NCBI GenBank assembly: GCA_021844275.1
Contig: JAKBTR010000050.1
Location: 62,001-126,000 of the forward strand
Origin: Nitrospirota bacterium
Lineage (GTDB): Bacteria; Nitrospirota_A; Leptospirillia; Leptospirillales; Leptospirillaceae
Length of the DNA: 64,000 bases
Direction of reading: 5' to 3'
The notes below the pieces were generated by a model. It did not search any database and was not told the origin of the DNA. It saw only the letters and a list, made by a program, of their open reading frames with translations. The position numbers were made by a program, and so were the translations under genes. Positions 7,637 to 17,000 of this stretch are shown here, one piece after another. Position 1 is the first letter of the stretch. Every line of letters starts with the position of its first letter.

Positions 7637-8407
7637 TCACCACTGTTCCTTGTGGACCCGTTCTTCGGGATATCCTGCCTCCCGAAAGAAAGTCTCCGAC
7701 TGTCCAACCATTTCAGGGGGGCCGCAAATGTAGATGTCAGCCCCGTCCGCTTCGCGCACAAGTTCGGGAAGAAGCCGGGTGATTCGACCGGAAAGCCCTT
7801 TCCGGAAATTGGGCACGGGACTCTCCTCCGGCATTGCCTTCTCGCTCCGGGAAAGGGCGGTCACGAGCTCAAAGCCCGAGCGTACAAGGGCATAGTCCGT
7901 CAGCTCCTTTTCGAAGATGAAATCCGAGGGACTTCGATAACCGTAATAAAGACTGACCGGGACCTTCCGGTCCTCCATCAGGATTGTCCGGATCATGCCG
8001 CGAAGTGGCGCGATCCCCGAACCTGATGCAACGAAGAGATATCGTTCGGGGGGCGGCTCGTCGGACGGTCGAAGAATGAAGGATCCGTAGGGACCGTCGA
8101 TGTTGATGGTGTCGCCGGGACGGCATTCATGAATCCGGTTGGAAAAGAATCCCCCGTCCCCCACACGCGTGATCGTGAGCTCGAGAAATCCCTTTTCCAG
8201 ATCCCTTGGAGACGACGCCACGGAATAGGCTCTCCGGACAGGGCGCCCCTTGGTGTTTAAAAAACCGGGAATGGACGCCATGACAAACTGGCCGGCGCGA
8301 AAGGAAAAGGGCGACTGCTCCGGCAAGGCCAGCCGAAACGTGCAAACCCTTGGTGTTTCCTGGATAATGTCGGTCAGAGTGGTGGGCAGGACTTCACGGA
8401 CAGCCAT
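7637..8407 (-). CDS. Ferredoxin/flavodoxin-NADP reductase-family flavoprotein
   Basis: A 256-residue FAD- and NAD(P)-binding oxidoreductase of the FNR superfamily, cytoplasmic or membrane-associated. The FAD motif RRAYSVASSP (about residues 58-67), the second flavin segment NIDGPYGSF, the pyridine-nucleotide motif ASGSGIAPLRGM and the late CGPPEMV are all in place. There is no extra 2Fe-2S domain and no membrane helix, so it is the minimal two-domain form. The start at 8407 gives the expected N-terminus. It follows the ABC-2 permease by 49 bases in the LysR-linked cassette, where it may supply electrons to, or chemically alter, the exported compound (inference). The partner acceptor is not evident. 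Confidence 0.85.
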   Translation of the reverse strand: MAVREVLPTTLTDIIQETPRVCTFRLALPEQSPFSFRAGQFVMASIPGFLNTKGRPVRRAYSVASSPRDLEKGFLELTITRVGDGGFFSNRIHECRPGDTINIDGPYGSFILRPSDEPPPERYLFVASGSGIAPLRGMIRTILMEDRKVPVSLYYGYRSPSDFIFEKELTDYALVRSGFELVTALSRSEKAMPEESPVPNFRKGLSGRITRLLPELVREADGADIYICGPPEMVGQSETFFREAGYPEERVHKEQW

Positions 8408-8456
8408 GGCTCATTATCCCCCTGCCTGTCCGACGTGTCAAACTTCTGTCGAGTCT

Positions 8457-9314
8457 TTAACTCCCCAACTTCAAGGAAAATCCGACTTTTCTCGCCCGGC
8501 TCAGGACCCAGGAAAAAAGAGCCAGTCCCCCGGCAACATAGATGCCGTCTTCCAGAACGGCCAGAAAAAAGTGTTCCCATGAAAATCCCTGCCCGGCGAG
8601 AACCTGTCGCATACCTTCGAACACGTGCGAGGCCGGGACGAAAAAGGCGACCTGGCGGAAGCCCTGCGGAAGGACGGAGACCGGGTTGAAAACGGCACTG
8701 ACCGGCTGAAACAGGAAGATGACACCCCATGCCAGCACCTCCGCTTCCTGGCCGAAGCGGAGGATCAGTGCGGTCGTCATGATTCCCAGTGCCCACCCCA
8801 TGACGACGAGACAAAAAACAAACGGGACCAGTGCGATTCCAATATTGAACAGGGAGTACGAAAAAAGCAGGTAGGCCAGCAAAATGGCCGTTCCCGAAGA
8901 CAGCGTGATCTTCAGGAGCCCGGTGACCATGGCGCCGGCGATAATATGATAGGGTGTCACCGGAGCAACCATAAGATTGTAAAGATTGCGAGACCAGATT
9001 TCCTCCAGAAAAACGACAGAGATCCCCTGTTGGGATCGGTACAGCATGTCCCAGAGAAGAAGGCCGCCCAGGAGGGCTTGTGCCGCTCCCGTTCCCGGAA
9101 GGATCCCCTGACGGAGGTAAAGCGTCAGAAACCCCCACACCAGAAGGTCCAGCAATGGCCAGTAAAAAATTTCCATCCATCTCGGCACGCTTCTTCGATA
9201 GAGAAAAAACTGCCGGAGAAGGATACCGGCCATAGGACGCCACGCGAACAGGGAAACCGATGGCCGGCGGAGACGATTTTCTTCTCCCACCCGCTCCGGC
9301 GGTGCATCACTCAC
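8457..9314 (-). CDS. ABC-2 type exporter, membrane subunit
   Basis: A 285-residue inner-membrane protein with about six hydrophobic helices arranged like ABC-2 permeases of the NodJ/DrrB kind. Recognisable parts are the inner-face helix ending RRSVPRWMEIFYWP, the LLLWDMLYRSQQG segment and the late FFVPASHVFEGMR, close to the family pattern PxxHxxEGxR. It would form the pore for the ATPase encoded directly upstream. GTG at 9314 has GGAGGAG seven bases before it and overlaps the ATPase stop by eight bases. The exported substrate is unknown; the presence of a TolC-type gene at the head of the operon suggests passage to outside the outer membrane. Confidence 0.88.
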   Translation of the reverse strand: MSDAPPERVGEENRLRRPSVSLFAWRPMAGILLRQFFLYRRSVPRWMEIFYWPLLDLLVWGFLTLYLRQGILPGTGAAQALLGGLLLWDMLYRSQQGISVVFLEEIWSRNLYNLMVAPVTPYHIIAGAMVTGLLKITLSSGTAILLAYLLFSYSLFNIGIALVPFVFCLVVMGWALGIMTTALILRFGQEAEVLAWGVIFLFQPVSAVFNPVSVLPQGFRQVAFFVPASHVFEGMRQVLAGQGFSWEHFFLAVLEDGIYVAGGLALFSWVLSRARKVGFSLKLGS

Positions 9315-10077
9315 GAACGGACTCCTCCATTTTCCGGCTTTCGCGGACCCGGGCCATCGAACGCAAAAAAACCTCCTCCAGATTGTCGCAATCGAATTGC
9401 CGGAAAAGCTCTTCCCCGGATCCGCATGCCACCGTTTTTCCGGATTCGATCAGAAGGATGCGGTCTGACAGGCGTTCCACTTCCCGCATGTTGTGCGAAG
9501 TGTAGACCAAAGCCAGTCGGTCCGACTCCACCTGTTCCCGAAGGACGGAACGGACTTCGGCGGAGGCTTCGGGATCGAGTGTGGCGGTGGGTTCGTCCAG
9601 AAACAAAATCTCCGGGCGGGAAATCAATGCCTTGGCAAGAGACAGTCGGGCAATCTGTCCTGTCGACAGTCGGCCCACCTTTGTCTGCGCCAGGGACTGC
9701 AGGGAAAATCGGACCAGCATGTCCTGTACGGCCTGTGCGGGTGCCGCCAGGTTGTAGACAAGAGCGAAGACTTCCAGATTTTCCCGGACAGACAGGGAGT
9801 AAGGCAACGAAAGATCCGTGGAGGCATAGTTGACGAGATGGGCGATCTTGCGCCGGTGCCGAACGATATCGACGCCAAAAATCCGGACCGTTCCCTCATC
9901 CGGCGTAAGGAGTCCCAGCAGCATTTGAAGAAGGGTCGACTTCCCGGCACCGTTGGGACCGACAATGGACAGGACCTCTCCTTTGGAAACCTCAAGAGAA
10001 ATCCCGTCCACGGCCGGCGGCCTTTCCGGGGAAAATCGTTTCGCGAGACGATGGGCCACCAGAACATGTTCAGGCAC
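9307..10077 (-). CDS. ABC exporter ATP-binding subunit
   Basis: A 256-residue ATPase of the NatA/DrrA type that powers the adjacent ABC-2 permease. Walker A GPNGAGKST (about residues 40-48), signature LSTGQIARLSL (LSTGQ rather than LSGGQ), Walker B ILFLDEPTATLD and the switch histidine in TSHNM are present. GTG at 10077 overlaps the preceding stop by eight bases and lacks a strong ribosome site, so translation probably depends on coupling to the gene before it. It overlaps the permease start by eight bases in turn, which makes stoichiometric synthesis of the two subunits likely. Confidence 0.92.
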   Translation of the reverse strand: MPEHVLVAHRLAKRFSPERPPAVDGISLEVSKGEVLSIVGPNGAGKSTLLQMLLGLLTPDEGTVRIFGVDIVRHRRKIAHLVNYASTDLSLPYSLSVRENLEVFALVYNLAAPAQAVQDMLVRFSLQSLAQTKVGRLSTGQIARLSLAKALISRPEILFLDEPTATLDPEASAEVRSVLREQVESDRLALVYTSHNMREVERLSDRILLIESGKTVACGSGEELFRQFDCDNLEEVFLRSMARVRESRKMEESVRE

Positions 10078-10693
10078 CCGCTGCCCCGGATTTCAGGTTC
10101 ATAAAATGCATTATATACCGGTCTCCCGTGTTCCCCTTGACTCCGGTAAAGGAGATGTAAAGGTCAAAAGACGGCGTCCGGGGCAGAACAGGAAAATGAA
10201 TGGGAACATCGACTGACTCTCCCGGAGAAAAGACACGGTCCCGGTTCCAGGAAACAGATCCCACGGAAGCCCCCTGCTTGCCGTCGACCCATCGCGGAGG
10301 AGAGGAGAGAAGAAGGGAAATCGGCCCGGTCTCTCTGTTGAACGAAAGGCGGAGAACGACGTCGATACCGGAGCCCGCCTGACGCACCGACAACACATCC
10401 GCCGCAAATCGCGAAGTCTGGACATGCGTGACGGGGAGACTGGAAGGATGGCTCTGGGGAAAAAGTGTCGTGGGGGGAACCGGAAGCGGAACCTGGTTGA
10501 CCCCGTTTTGCCCCTCCTGAAACAACGTATGGTGATTGGGGAGCGTGATATAGAAGAAAATGGTGTAAAAGATCCCGGCCAGAAAAAGCAGGACCCCTGC
10601 CCCTCCCAGAATCCAGAAGATTCTCCTGGACCCTTGTCCGGGCACCGAATGGGAAACCCCCAGGGAGTCGAATCGTGAACGGTCGTCATCCAT
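10070..10693 (-). CDS. Single-pass membrane protein of unknown function in the export cassette
   Basis: About 207 residues: a short charged cytoplasmic N-terminus, one membrane helix (about residues 25-48, IFWILGGAGVLLFLAGIF) and an extracytoplasmic part whose second half looks beta-rich, with IDVVLRLSFN and SPGESVDVPIHFP in the style of an Ig-like domain. I do not recognise the family. Its position between the outer-membrane genes and the ABC subunits suggests a periplasmic adaptor or assembly role (inference), although it lacks the long coiled coil and lipoyl folds of ordinary membrane-fusion proteins. ATG at 10693 is 13 bases from GGAGG; a TTG at 10705 in the same frame is one base from it. 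The start is therefore uncertain by four codons. Confidence 0.6.
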   Translation of the reverse strand: MDDDRSRFDSLGVSHSVPGQGSRRIFWILGGAGVLLFLAGIFYTIFFYITLPNHHTLFQEGQNGVNQVPLPVPPTTLFPQSHPSSLPVTHVQTSRFAADVLSVRQAGSGIDVVLRLSFNRETGPISLLLSSPPRWVDGKQGASVGSVSWNRDRVFSPGESVDVPIHFPVLPRTPSFDLYISFTGVKGNTGDRYIMHFMNLKSGAAGA

Positions 10694-10734
10694 AAACTGT
10701 GCCAATCCTCCACATCATCACAAAAAAACCGGAT

Positions 10735-11466
10735 TCAGAACCAGAGTGAAATACCGGAGACCAACGGCGCAAGAAAAAGGAATGAACCGTTCGCATTCAG
10801 ACCGGACGGATCCATTTCCACAAACACGCCCATGGAAAGAGACGGAACGTGCCATTCGATTCCTCCCCCCCCATCCAGCAGGAGCCCGAACGGATGCCCG
10901 GTCAGGTTCCCGGCGTTCGAAGCGGACAACGAAACCATCCCTACATCCAGGCGTACATAGGGCGAGACCGTCCCCCATCCGGTGATGTCCTTCGGTAAAA
11001 GGTCCAGCAGGTTCCAGGCTGCCCCCGTCTTCACGATGAAGCCGGTCACACTGGCCGATCCGGAAATAGGACCCACCTGCTGGGCCGACGAAGAAGGGTT
11101 CACCGCAAAAGGGTTGCTCGAACTGAAGGGTACCGTCAGGGAAGGACCAGGCGTCATCTGAAAATAGGTCCCGGACAGAATCCATCGAAACTTTCCTGGC
11201 GCCTGCCCCGGATAGTAGGAGAGTTCGCCGCCCACCCCCAGACCGGCGTTCAGATAATCTGCCACACCGGACCCTACCGGGAGAAAATAGGAGACGGTCG
11301 GCGCAAACGACCAGTGATCCGGAGGAGGGGAAAGAACCGGAGCGACGGAGGGTTCCGAAAGAGACGGCGGAACGGAAGGACCCGGCAAGGGAGCATCGCT
11401 CCACGCGAACGCCGTCCAGACACACACCAGAACCACCCCACCAAAAAGGCTCCCCAACGTCTTCAC
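10735..11466 (-). CDS. Putative outer-membrane beta-barrel protein paired with TolC
   Basis: A 243-residue exported protein: signal peptide of about 22 residues (LFGGVVLVCVWTAFAWS), a proline-rich linker, then alternating hydrophobic strands ending in the aromatic C-terminus GISLWF, typical of barrel proteins inserted by Bam. It resembles the protein at 20574-21308, sharing PYVR.D.G, S...G.L.G, L.D.G.G.E and a G.F.E segment in the same order. GTG at 11466 lies in the overlap GTGA with the TolC stop and has GGGAGG about six bases upstream. The family is not known to me. A role at the outer membrane together with the TolC homologue is inferred from the shared operon and from the same pairing in the second export operon. 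Confidence 0.65.
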   Translation of the reverse strand: MKTLGSLFGGVVLVCVWTAFAWSDAPLPGPSVPPSLSEPSVAPVLSPPPDHWSFAPTVSYFLPVGSGVADYLNAGLGVGGELSYYPGQAPGKFRWILSGTYFQMTPGPSLTVPFSSSNPFAVNPSSSAQQVGPISGSASVTGFIVKTGAAWNLLDLLPKDITGWGTVSPYVRLDVGMVSLSASNAGNLTGHPFGLLLDGGGGIEWHVPSLSMGVFVEMDPSGLNANGSFLFLAPLVSGISLWF

Positions 11467-12875
11467 GGCAATCCTCCCGTCGGAAGGCTTCCGTGATCAA
11501 AGTCATAATTGATCCCCATGTCTCTTTTGAGCTGTGCCAGACTGATGGCAAAATCGGCCTGGGCCTGGACAAGGTCGGAGCGAGCCTTGGCCAGATCGCG
11601 TTCCGTCTGGGTGACGGCCACAGTCGTTCCGGTTCCGACCCGGAACTGGGTTTCCGCAAGATCGACGTTTTGCATCGCCTGGTCCACCAGCGTCTGGGCA
11701 TCACGAATTTTCTGCTCTGCCGTTCTCAGGGTATACAGGTCCGACAGAACGCTCTGGATGACCCCCTGGCGGAGATCTTCGCGCTGGAATCGGACCTGTT
11801 TGAGCTGGGCCCTTGATTGTCTGACCTGTTCCACGTTCAGAAAACCGTTAAAGATCGGGATCGACACGGTGGTGGCGATGGACCAGTTGTAGACCAGGGG
11901 AAAAAACTCACTGTCCAGACTGTAGGCGCCCACCGTCTGGACGGTGGGCATAAACTGGGCCTGATTGAACCGGACGGCCTGTTTCTGTGCGACCGTCTGC
12001 TGATCCAGCTGCTTCAGATCGGGCCGGTGAGAGATCGCGATGGCCACGACCTGTTCCGGTGTGTAGGTGATGGAAATTCCCGGATGATAGGGTGCCACCC
12101 GGTACGGGGCATGGCCGACCACCCCCATGGCACGGTTTAAGGACAGTTCGTCCACATGAAACTGGTTTTTGTCCTGGACCTGGGTCAGAATCATGTTGGA
12201 CAGATTGACCCGGGCGTTCAGCACATCATAGGCATTCGCCACGCCGTCATTGTAGCGCGCCTTGGCCACCCGGAGCTGCAGGCGATAATCCGCCAGAGTC
12301 AGTCGATCGACTTCCAGCAGCTCCTGATCCTTCAAAACGCTGAAGTAAGCTTTCTCGACACCGAAAACGACGTCCGTGACCGTTTTCGCAGCCCCCTGGT
12401 GGGAAGCCTTGTACAAGGCCCTGTTCTGGGCAACCTGGGACCGTCTGCGGCCAAAGGCAAAAAGCGTCTGGGTCAGCGTCAGAGACGCCTGATAGAAATC
12501 GTAGGAAACCGGCGATTCCGGAATCGTGAAGGGAAAACCCGGCTGGGGTCCGAAGTTGCCTGTTTCGCGTGTGTAGGCCGAACTTCCCGCAAGGGTCGGG
12601 TAGTACTGGCTTTGAGCGATCCCGATGCCGGCCTTTGCGCTGGTCACGCCCGCCTTGGCTGCTCCCAGTTGCGGTTGGCTCCGGAGGGCAATGGACAAGG
12701 CGTTCGGAAGCGTCAGGACATATCCGGTCGGTTCCCCGGCGCCGACGATCCGGCTGGACGGTTCACCCGAAGCCGGCACAGCCTGTTCAGGCGGAAGAGG
12801 AGCCGGATAGGACGCTCCCGTATAACCGAGTGAAAAAGAAAAGAGAAATGTCAGAATAACGAAGAGCTTCGCCAT
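11463..12875 (-). CDS. TolC-like outer-membrane efflux protein
   Basis: About 470 residues in the size and repeat pattern of TolC/OprM outer-membrane channel proteins, which form the trans-periplasmic exit duct for tripartite exporters. Two related halves are visible, each with the helix motif around NARVNLSN and FRVGTGTTVAVTQTERDLAKA. An export signal follows the ATG at 12875 (LFVILTFLFSFSLG). A further ATG at 12926 adds 17 residues with basic clusters and also has an AGG upstream, so the start is not certain. It is first in the cassette and lies divergent from the LysR gene. It is clearly related to the TolC-like gene at 18361-19803. Confidence 0.9.
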   Translation of the reverse strand: MAKLFVILTFLFSFSLGYTGASYPAPLPPEQAVPASGEPSSRIVGAGEPTGYVLTLPNALSIALRSQPQLGAAKAGVTSAKAGIGIAQSQYYPTLAGSSAYTRETGNFGPQPGFPFTIPESPVSYDFYQASLTLTQTLFAFGRRRSQVAQNRALYKASHQGAAKTVTDVVFGVEKAYFSVLKDQELLEVDRLTLADYRLQLRVAKARYNDGVANAYDVLNARVNLSNMILTQVQDKNQFHVDELSLNRAMGVVGHAPYRVAPYHPGISITYTPEQVVAIAISHRPDLKQLDQQTVAQKQAVRFNQAQFMPTVQTVGAYSLDSEFFPLVYNWSIATTVSIPIFNGFLNVEQVRQSRAQLKQVRFQREDLRQGVIQSVLSDLYTLRTAEQKIRDAQTLVDQAMQNVDLAETQFRVGTGTTVAVTQTERDLAKARSDLVQAQADFAISLAQLKRDMGINYDFDHGSLPTGGLP

Positions 12876-12980
12876 TCCCTGTCTTCCTCGCCGGATTGGA
12901 TGACGCCAAAACCTCAGGATTCCCATTTCGCCTTTAACCACACAGTAATCGAATCATTCCTTTACTCATTGATAAAAATT

Positions 12981-12986
12981 ATTATA
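12981..12986 (-). promoter_or_regulatory. Perfect TATAAT -10 box for the TolC-ABC cassette
   Basis: On the minus strand TATAAT occurs at 12986-12981 in the AT-rich space between the divergent LysR and TolC genes. Seventeen bases further upstream is GGCCGA, a poor -35, which is the usual picture for an activator-dependent promoter. ATAAAAATT (12972-12980) and AATTTTTAT (13012-13020) form a 9-bp inverted repeat around it that could be part of a LysR site, though AT-rich repeats arise easily by chance. Confidence 0.4.
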
Positions 12987-13021
12987 CAATTTAAAAAAGA
13001 AAATCGGCCTGAATTTTTATT

Positions 13022-13049
13022 TTTACAAACATCACCATTAACTTATGAA
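13022..13049 (+). promoter_or_regulatory. Probable promoter of the LysR gene
   Basis: TTTACA (13022-13027) and TATGAA (13044-13049) with a 16-base spacer lie upstream of GGAG (13061-13064) and the ATG at 13071. The spacing puts the transcript start near 13056. An alternative further upstream, TTTACT with TACAAT around 12961-12990, cannot be excluded. Confidence 0.4.
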
Positions 13050-13070
13050 AAATAGCCACTGGAGCATCAA

Positions 13071-14003
13071 ATGACGCTATCTCAAATCCATACATTTATC
13101 GTCGTCAGCCAGACGCTCAACTTTACCATGGCAGCTCAGGAACTCGGCATCACCCAACCTGCCATCAGCACACAGGTCCAGCTTCTCGAAGAAGAACTCA
13201 AAACCCGGTTGTTCAACCGGGTTGGTCGACGGGTCTACCTGAGCCAGTCGGGACTTCTGTTTCTCGAACACGCCCGTCAGGTTCTCGAGAAAGTGGCCGA
13301 AACAACAGAAGCCGTTACCCAGTTCAAGCCCGTTACCAAAACCGATCCCCTCAACCTCGGGATCGGTTTTGGTACGGGGTTCAAGGATGACGGACCGTTT
13401 TTGAATTATCTCAGGGGAACATATAAAAATGCCACTGTCCAGTCACATCAGGCCCTTGATACCGACCTGGTGCGGGGACTCGAAGACCGGTCCATCGACA
13501 TTGCGATCACCCAAATTCCCGACGAATCTCCCCATCTGGACGAATGGACCGGATCGGTCGACCTGACACCTGTGATCAAGACAAACATTCTGGTTGTCGC
13601 AGCGCCCCACGCCGTTTCCCAGAACTGGCGGAGGGATCCCCGCATTCTGGAGGAGTACCCGTTGGTTCTGCCCGCACGGCACACGTTTTTCCGGGACTAC
13701 ATCGACAACGTCCTGACCAGACTTTCCCTGAAGGTGAACGTTTCCCTCGAAACGCATGAAGCTACACTGATCCGCAAGGTCCTGCTGTCCGGAATGGGAA
13801 TTGGTATATTGCCCGCTTCTTCCGTCCGGGAAGAACTCGACCGGGGCGTTCTGACCGGACTGTCGGTCCCCGAACTGTCGAGCGGATCCATTTTGGGAAT
13901 CCTGACCCGGAAAAACGATCTTTCCGCTATTCCTTCACCGATTCAGCTGGGCGTCCGGATTTTCACCTCCGGCTGGATTCGCCTTACCTCAGGTCTTTCC
14001 TGA
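13071..14003 (+). CDS. LysR-family transcriptional regulator
   Basis: A 310-residue LysR-type regulator. The N-terminal winged helix is typical (FIVVSQTLNFTMAAQELGITQ, then EEELKTRLFNR and SQSGLLFLEHA), followed by a linker helix and a ligand-binding region with DIAITQIPDE, LVLPARHTFF and GMGIGILPAS. LysR proteins usually bind the space to a divergent target and activate it with a small co-inducer, so the TolC-ABC cassette is the likely target. ATG at 13071 has GGAG six bases upstream. A 16-bp perfect inverted repeat lies in the linker region of the gene. The stop codon abuts the stop of the convergent RND gene with no bases between. Confidence 0.93.
   Translation: MTLSQIHTFIVVSQTLNFTMAAQELGITQPAISTQVQLLEEELKTRLFNRVGRRVYLSQSGLLFLEHARQVLEKVAETTEAVTQFKPVTKTDPLNLGIGFGTGFKDDGPFLNYLRGTYKNATVQSHQALDTDLVRGLEDRSIDIAITQIPDESPHLDEWTGSVDLTPVIKTNILVVAAPHAVSQNWRRDPRILEEYPLVLPARHTFFRDYIDNVLTRLSLKVNVSLETHEATLIRKVLLSGMGIGILPASSVREELDRGVLTGLSVPELSSGSILGILTRKNDLSAIPSPIQLGVRIFTSGWIRLTSGLS
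13334..13374. repeat. Perfect 16-bp inverted repeat with 9-nt loop inside the LysR gene
   Basis: Bases 13334-13349 and 13359-13374 are exact reverse complements (arm starts TACCAAAACC and ends GATCCC). Four more pairs can form outside (13329-13332 with 13375-13378) if base 13333 is bulged, so the stem could reach 20 pairs. It encodes the junction between the DNA-binding part and the ligand domain and keeps the frame. Confidence 0.95.
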
Positions 14004-17000
14004 TCAGACTCCGGACGGTTTCGATGCTTCCCCGGACTCCCAGTCGACGCCGGATGGACCGGTCTTGACCGGAAAACGCCGGTGCAGGGACAGATAGGCC
14101 GTCGGAACAAGCACCAGCGTAAACAGCGTCGCCAGTGTCAGACCACCGATCACCGCCCGGGCAAGCGGAAGGCTGTTCGAGCTTCCCACATCGAACCCCA
14201 GCGCCATGGGTATCAGTCCGAAAATCGTCGCAAGACTCGTCATCACCACCGGACGAAGACGCGTCCGGCCGGCACGGACGACAGCCGCTTCCAGGGAAAG
14301 TCCCCCTTCCCGTTGAAGACGGTTGGAATAATCGACCAGAAGGACCCCATTGCTGGCGGAAATGCCAACCGTCATGATAACACCCATGAAAGCGATTGTG
14401 GAGAAGGCGGTTCCGGTCAGGAAAAAAAGCCAGATAACACCGATAAAGCTCATCGGGACGGAAAACATGATGACCAAAGGGTCGAGCAAGGAGCGAAACT
14501 GCGTCGCCAAAACCATATAGACCAAAAGAATCGCCGAAAGGACGGCCAGGGCAAGCGACAGGAAAGCGCCTTTCTGTTGGGCAATCTGTCCAGCCAGAAC
14601 GACGGAAAATCCTGGAGGAATATCGGCATGGGCCACATACTGACGAAGGTCTCTGGCGATTGCTCCCAGCGGTCGTCCCACCGGGTTGGCGGAAATTGTG
14701 ATCAGACGGGTCATCCTTTTCCGGTCAATCTCGTTCGGACCGGACGATTCACGAATCCGCGCGATGTCCCGCAATAAAATCTGCTGACCGGAGGCATTGG
14801 TCAGAAAAACATTTTTGAGATCTTCCAGGGAATGCCTGTAGGGTCGGTCGAGCTGGACAACAATGTTGTACTCGTTGCCGCTCACCGGATCCGTATAGAT
14901 CGACGGGTTGTTTTCGTTCCCCACAAAACTCCAGAGCACCGTCGACGCGATCTGCTGGACGGAAAGACCCACGAGAGCCGCTTTGACACGATCCACCCGG
15001 ACATCGAGTTCCGGAAAATGGAAATCGTTCGGAAGGATCTGGACGTCCCCGATTCCCGGAATCCCTTTCATCCGATTGGCAATATCCTCGGCAAAGCGTT
15101 CCCCCGTCGCGAGATCGTACCCGTAAATTTCGACATCGATGATCCCCTGGTATCCGAAATTCAGGATACGCTCGATCAATCCCCCCGGCATGAAGTATAT
15201 GCCGACTCCCGGAAACATGCCTTTCATGGCGGTGCGAACACGATCCATCAATTCATCCGACGACTCCCGCCGCTTGTCGGGATCCACCAGATTGACCTGG
15301 ACGAAAGCCGTATCCGGGCCAGTGTTGTTTGTGAAGACCGAAGCCGCTCCGTTCGTTCCCCGACCGGCGGTATTTCTGAGACCGATATTGGAGGCGATCA
15401 GACGGACATCGCGGGGAGGCAGCGTCTTCCGGATCACGTTCTCGACATCCTTGGCCAATTCGGTTGTCAGTTCGATCCGTGTTCCGGGAGGAGCCTGGAT
15501 GTTGATCGTGAACTGGCTTTCGTCCGGCGCCGGAAAAAATTCCGTTCCGATGAAATGGATCAGGGGAAGCGAAAGGACGAACGTCCCCAAAACCGTCAGA
15601 AAGATCTTCCTCCGGTGATGAATGGCATACGAAAGCAACTTTTCGTATGCCTCCTCCACTTTGTGAAAGGTCCGCTGGAACCAGGCAAACGGGCCCCGGC
15701 GATCCGCCAGCGGGATCCTGTCCGGATGGAGAAACCGATAGCAAAGAAGAGGAGTCACCGTCCGGGAGACAAAAAACGAGGCAAAAAGAGCAAACGTGAT
15801 CGTCAGTGCCATCGGCGTGAACAGCAACCGTCCGATTCCCTGCATGAAGACAACCGGCAAAAAGACGACCACGGTCGTGATGGTCGATGCCAGGATGGGC
15901 ATGGCAACCTCTCGGGCCGCCGCCAGGAGTGCCCGGGGACGTGGAGTGGCGTCCACGGAAAAGTGACGGTAGATGTTTTCGAGTTCGACGATCGAGTCGT
16001 CGACGAGGCGCCCAATGCCCAGCGCCAGACCTCCGAAGGTGAAAATGTTCAGGGTCTGGTGGCTGAAATAGAGAAACACCATGGCGACAAGGGCTGAAAG
16101 GGGAATCGCGGTGGAAATGATCAATGTCGCCGGGACGCTTCCGAAGAAGAGCAAGATCACAAGAATCGCCAGAACAGAACCCTGGAGAACTTCGTGAAAA
16201 AGGCTCCGGATCGATTGGCGGATATAAAGGGACTGGTCGAAAAACGTATTGAGACGAACCCCGGCCGGGAGACCCCGCAGTTTTGGCAAAGCCTTCCGGA
16301 CTTCGTCCACGACCCCGACCGTGTTGGAGCCCGGCTGCTTGTTGACGGCCAGATAGACGGCATTTTCACCGTTGACCCGAACGATGTTGGTCTGTGTTTC
16401 CGCAGAATCGGTTACACGAGCGAAGTCCTTGACGAATATTGGAACAGCTCTCCCATCCGGCGTCTGCTGCACCGAAACGGGAACATTGTTCAGCGTATCG
16501 AGAAGATGATGGGTGATTTGATTGTTGGTAAACAGGTTGTAATCTTTCGTCCCGACCTTGATATCTCCGGACGGCTGGATAAAGTTGGCCTGATTGATTG
16601 CATTGACCACCTGCATGATCGAGAGATTGCGGGCAAACAACCGGTGAGGATCGACATTGATGTTGATCTGGCGGACCTTTCCGCCGTTCACGGTGGCCTG
16701 GGAGACATTCGCAAGCTGTTCGAGCTGGGGTTCGATCGTGTTATAAGCAAGATCGTAAAGCTGGATCTGGCTCATCGACGGGTCCGACACCGTCACCGAT
16801 ACGACTGGAATATTGGCGATATCGAACTTGAGGATGAAGGGTTGCTGGATGCCCGGCGGCAGCTGGTTCAGGATCTGGCTGATTTTCTGGACTGCCTGGA
16901 CCATCCCTCCGTTCAGGTCCTCGCCCCAGTTGAACCAGACCTGGATGGCGGAGACTCCTTCCCGGGACTGGGACTGGATATGGGAGACGTTGTCGATCGT

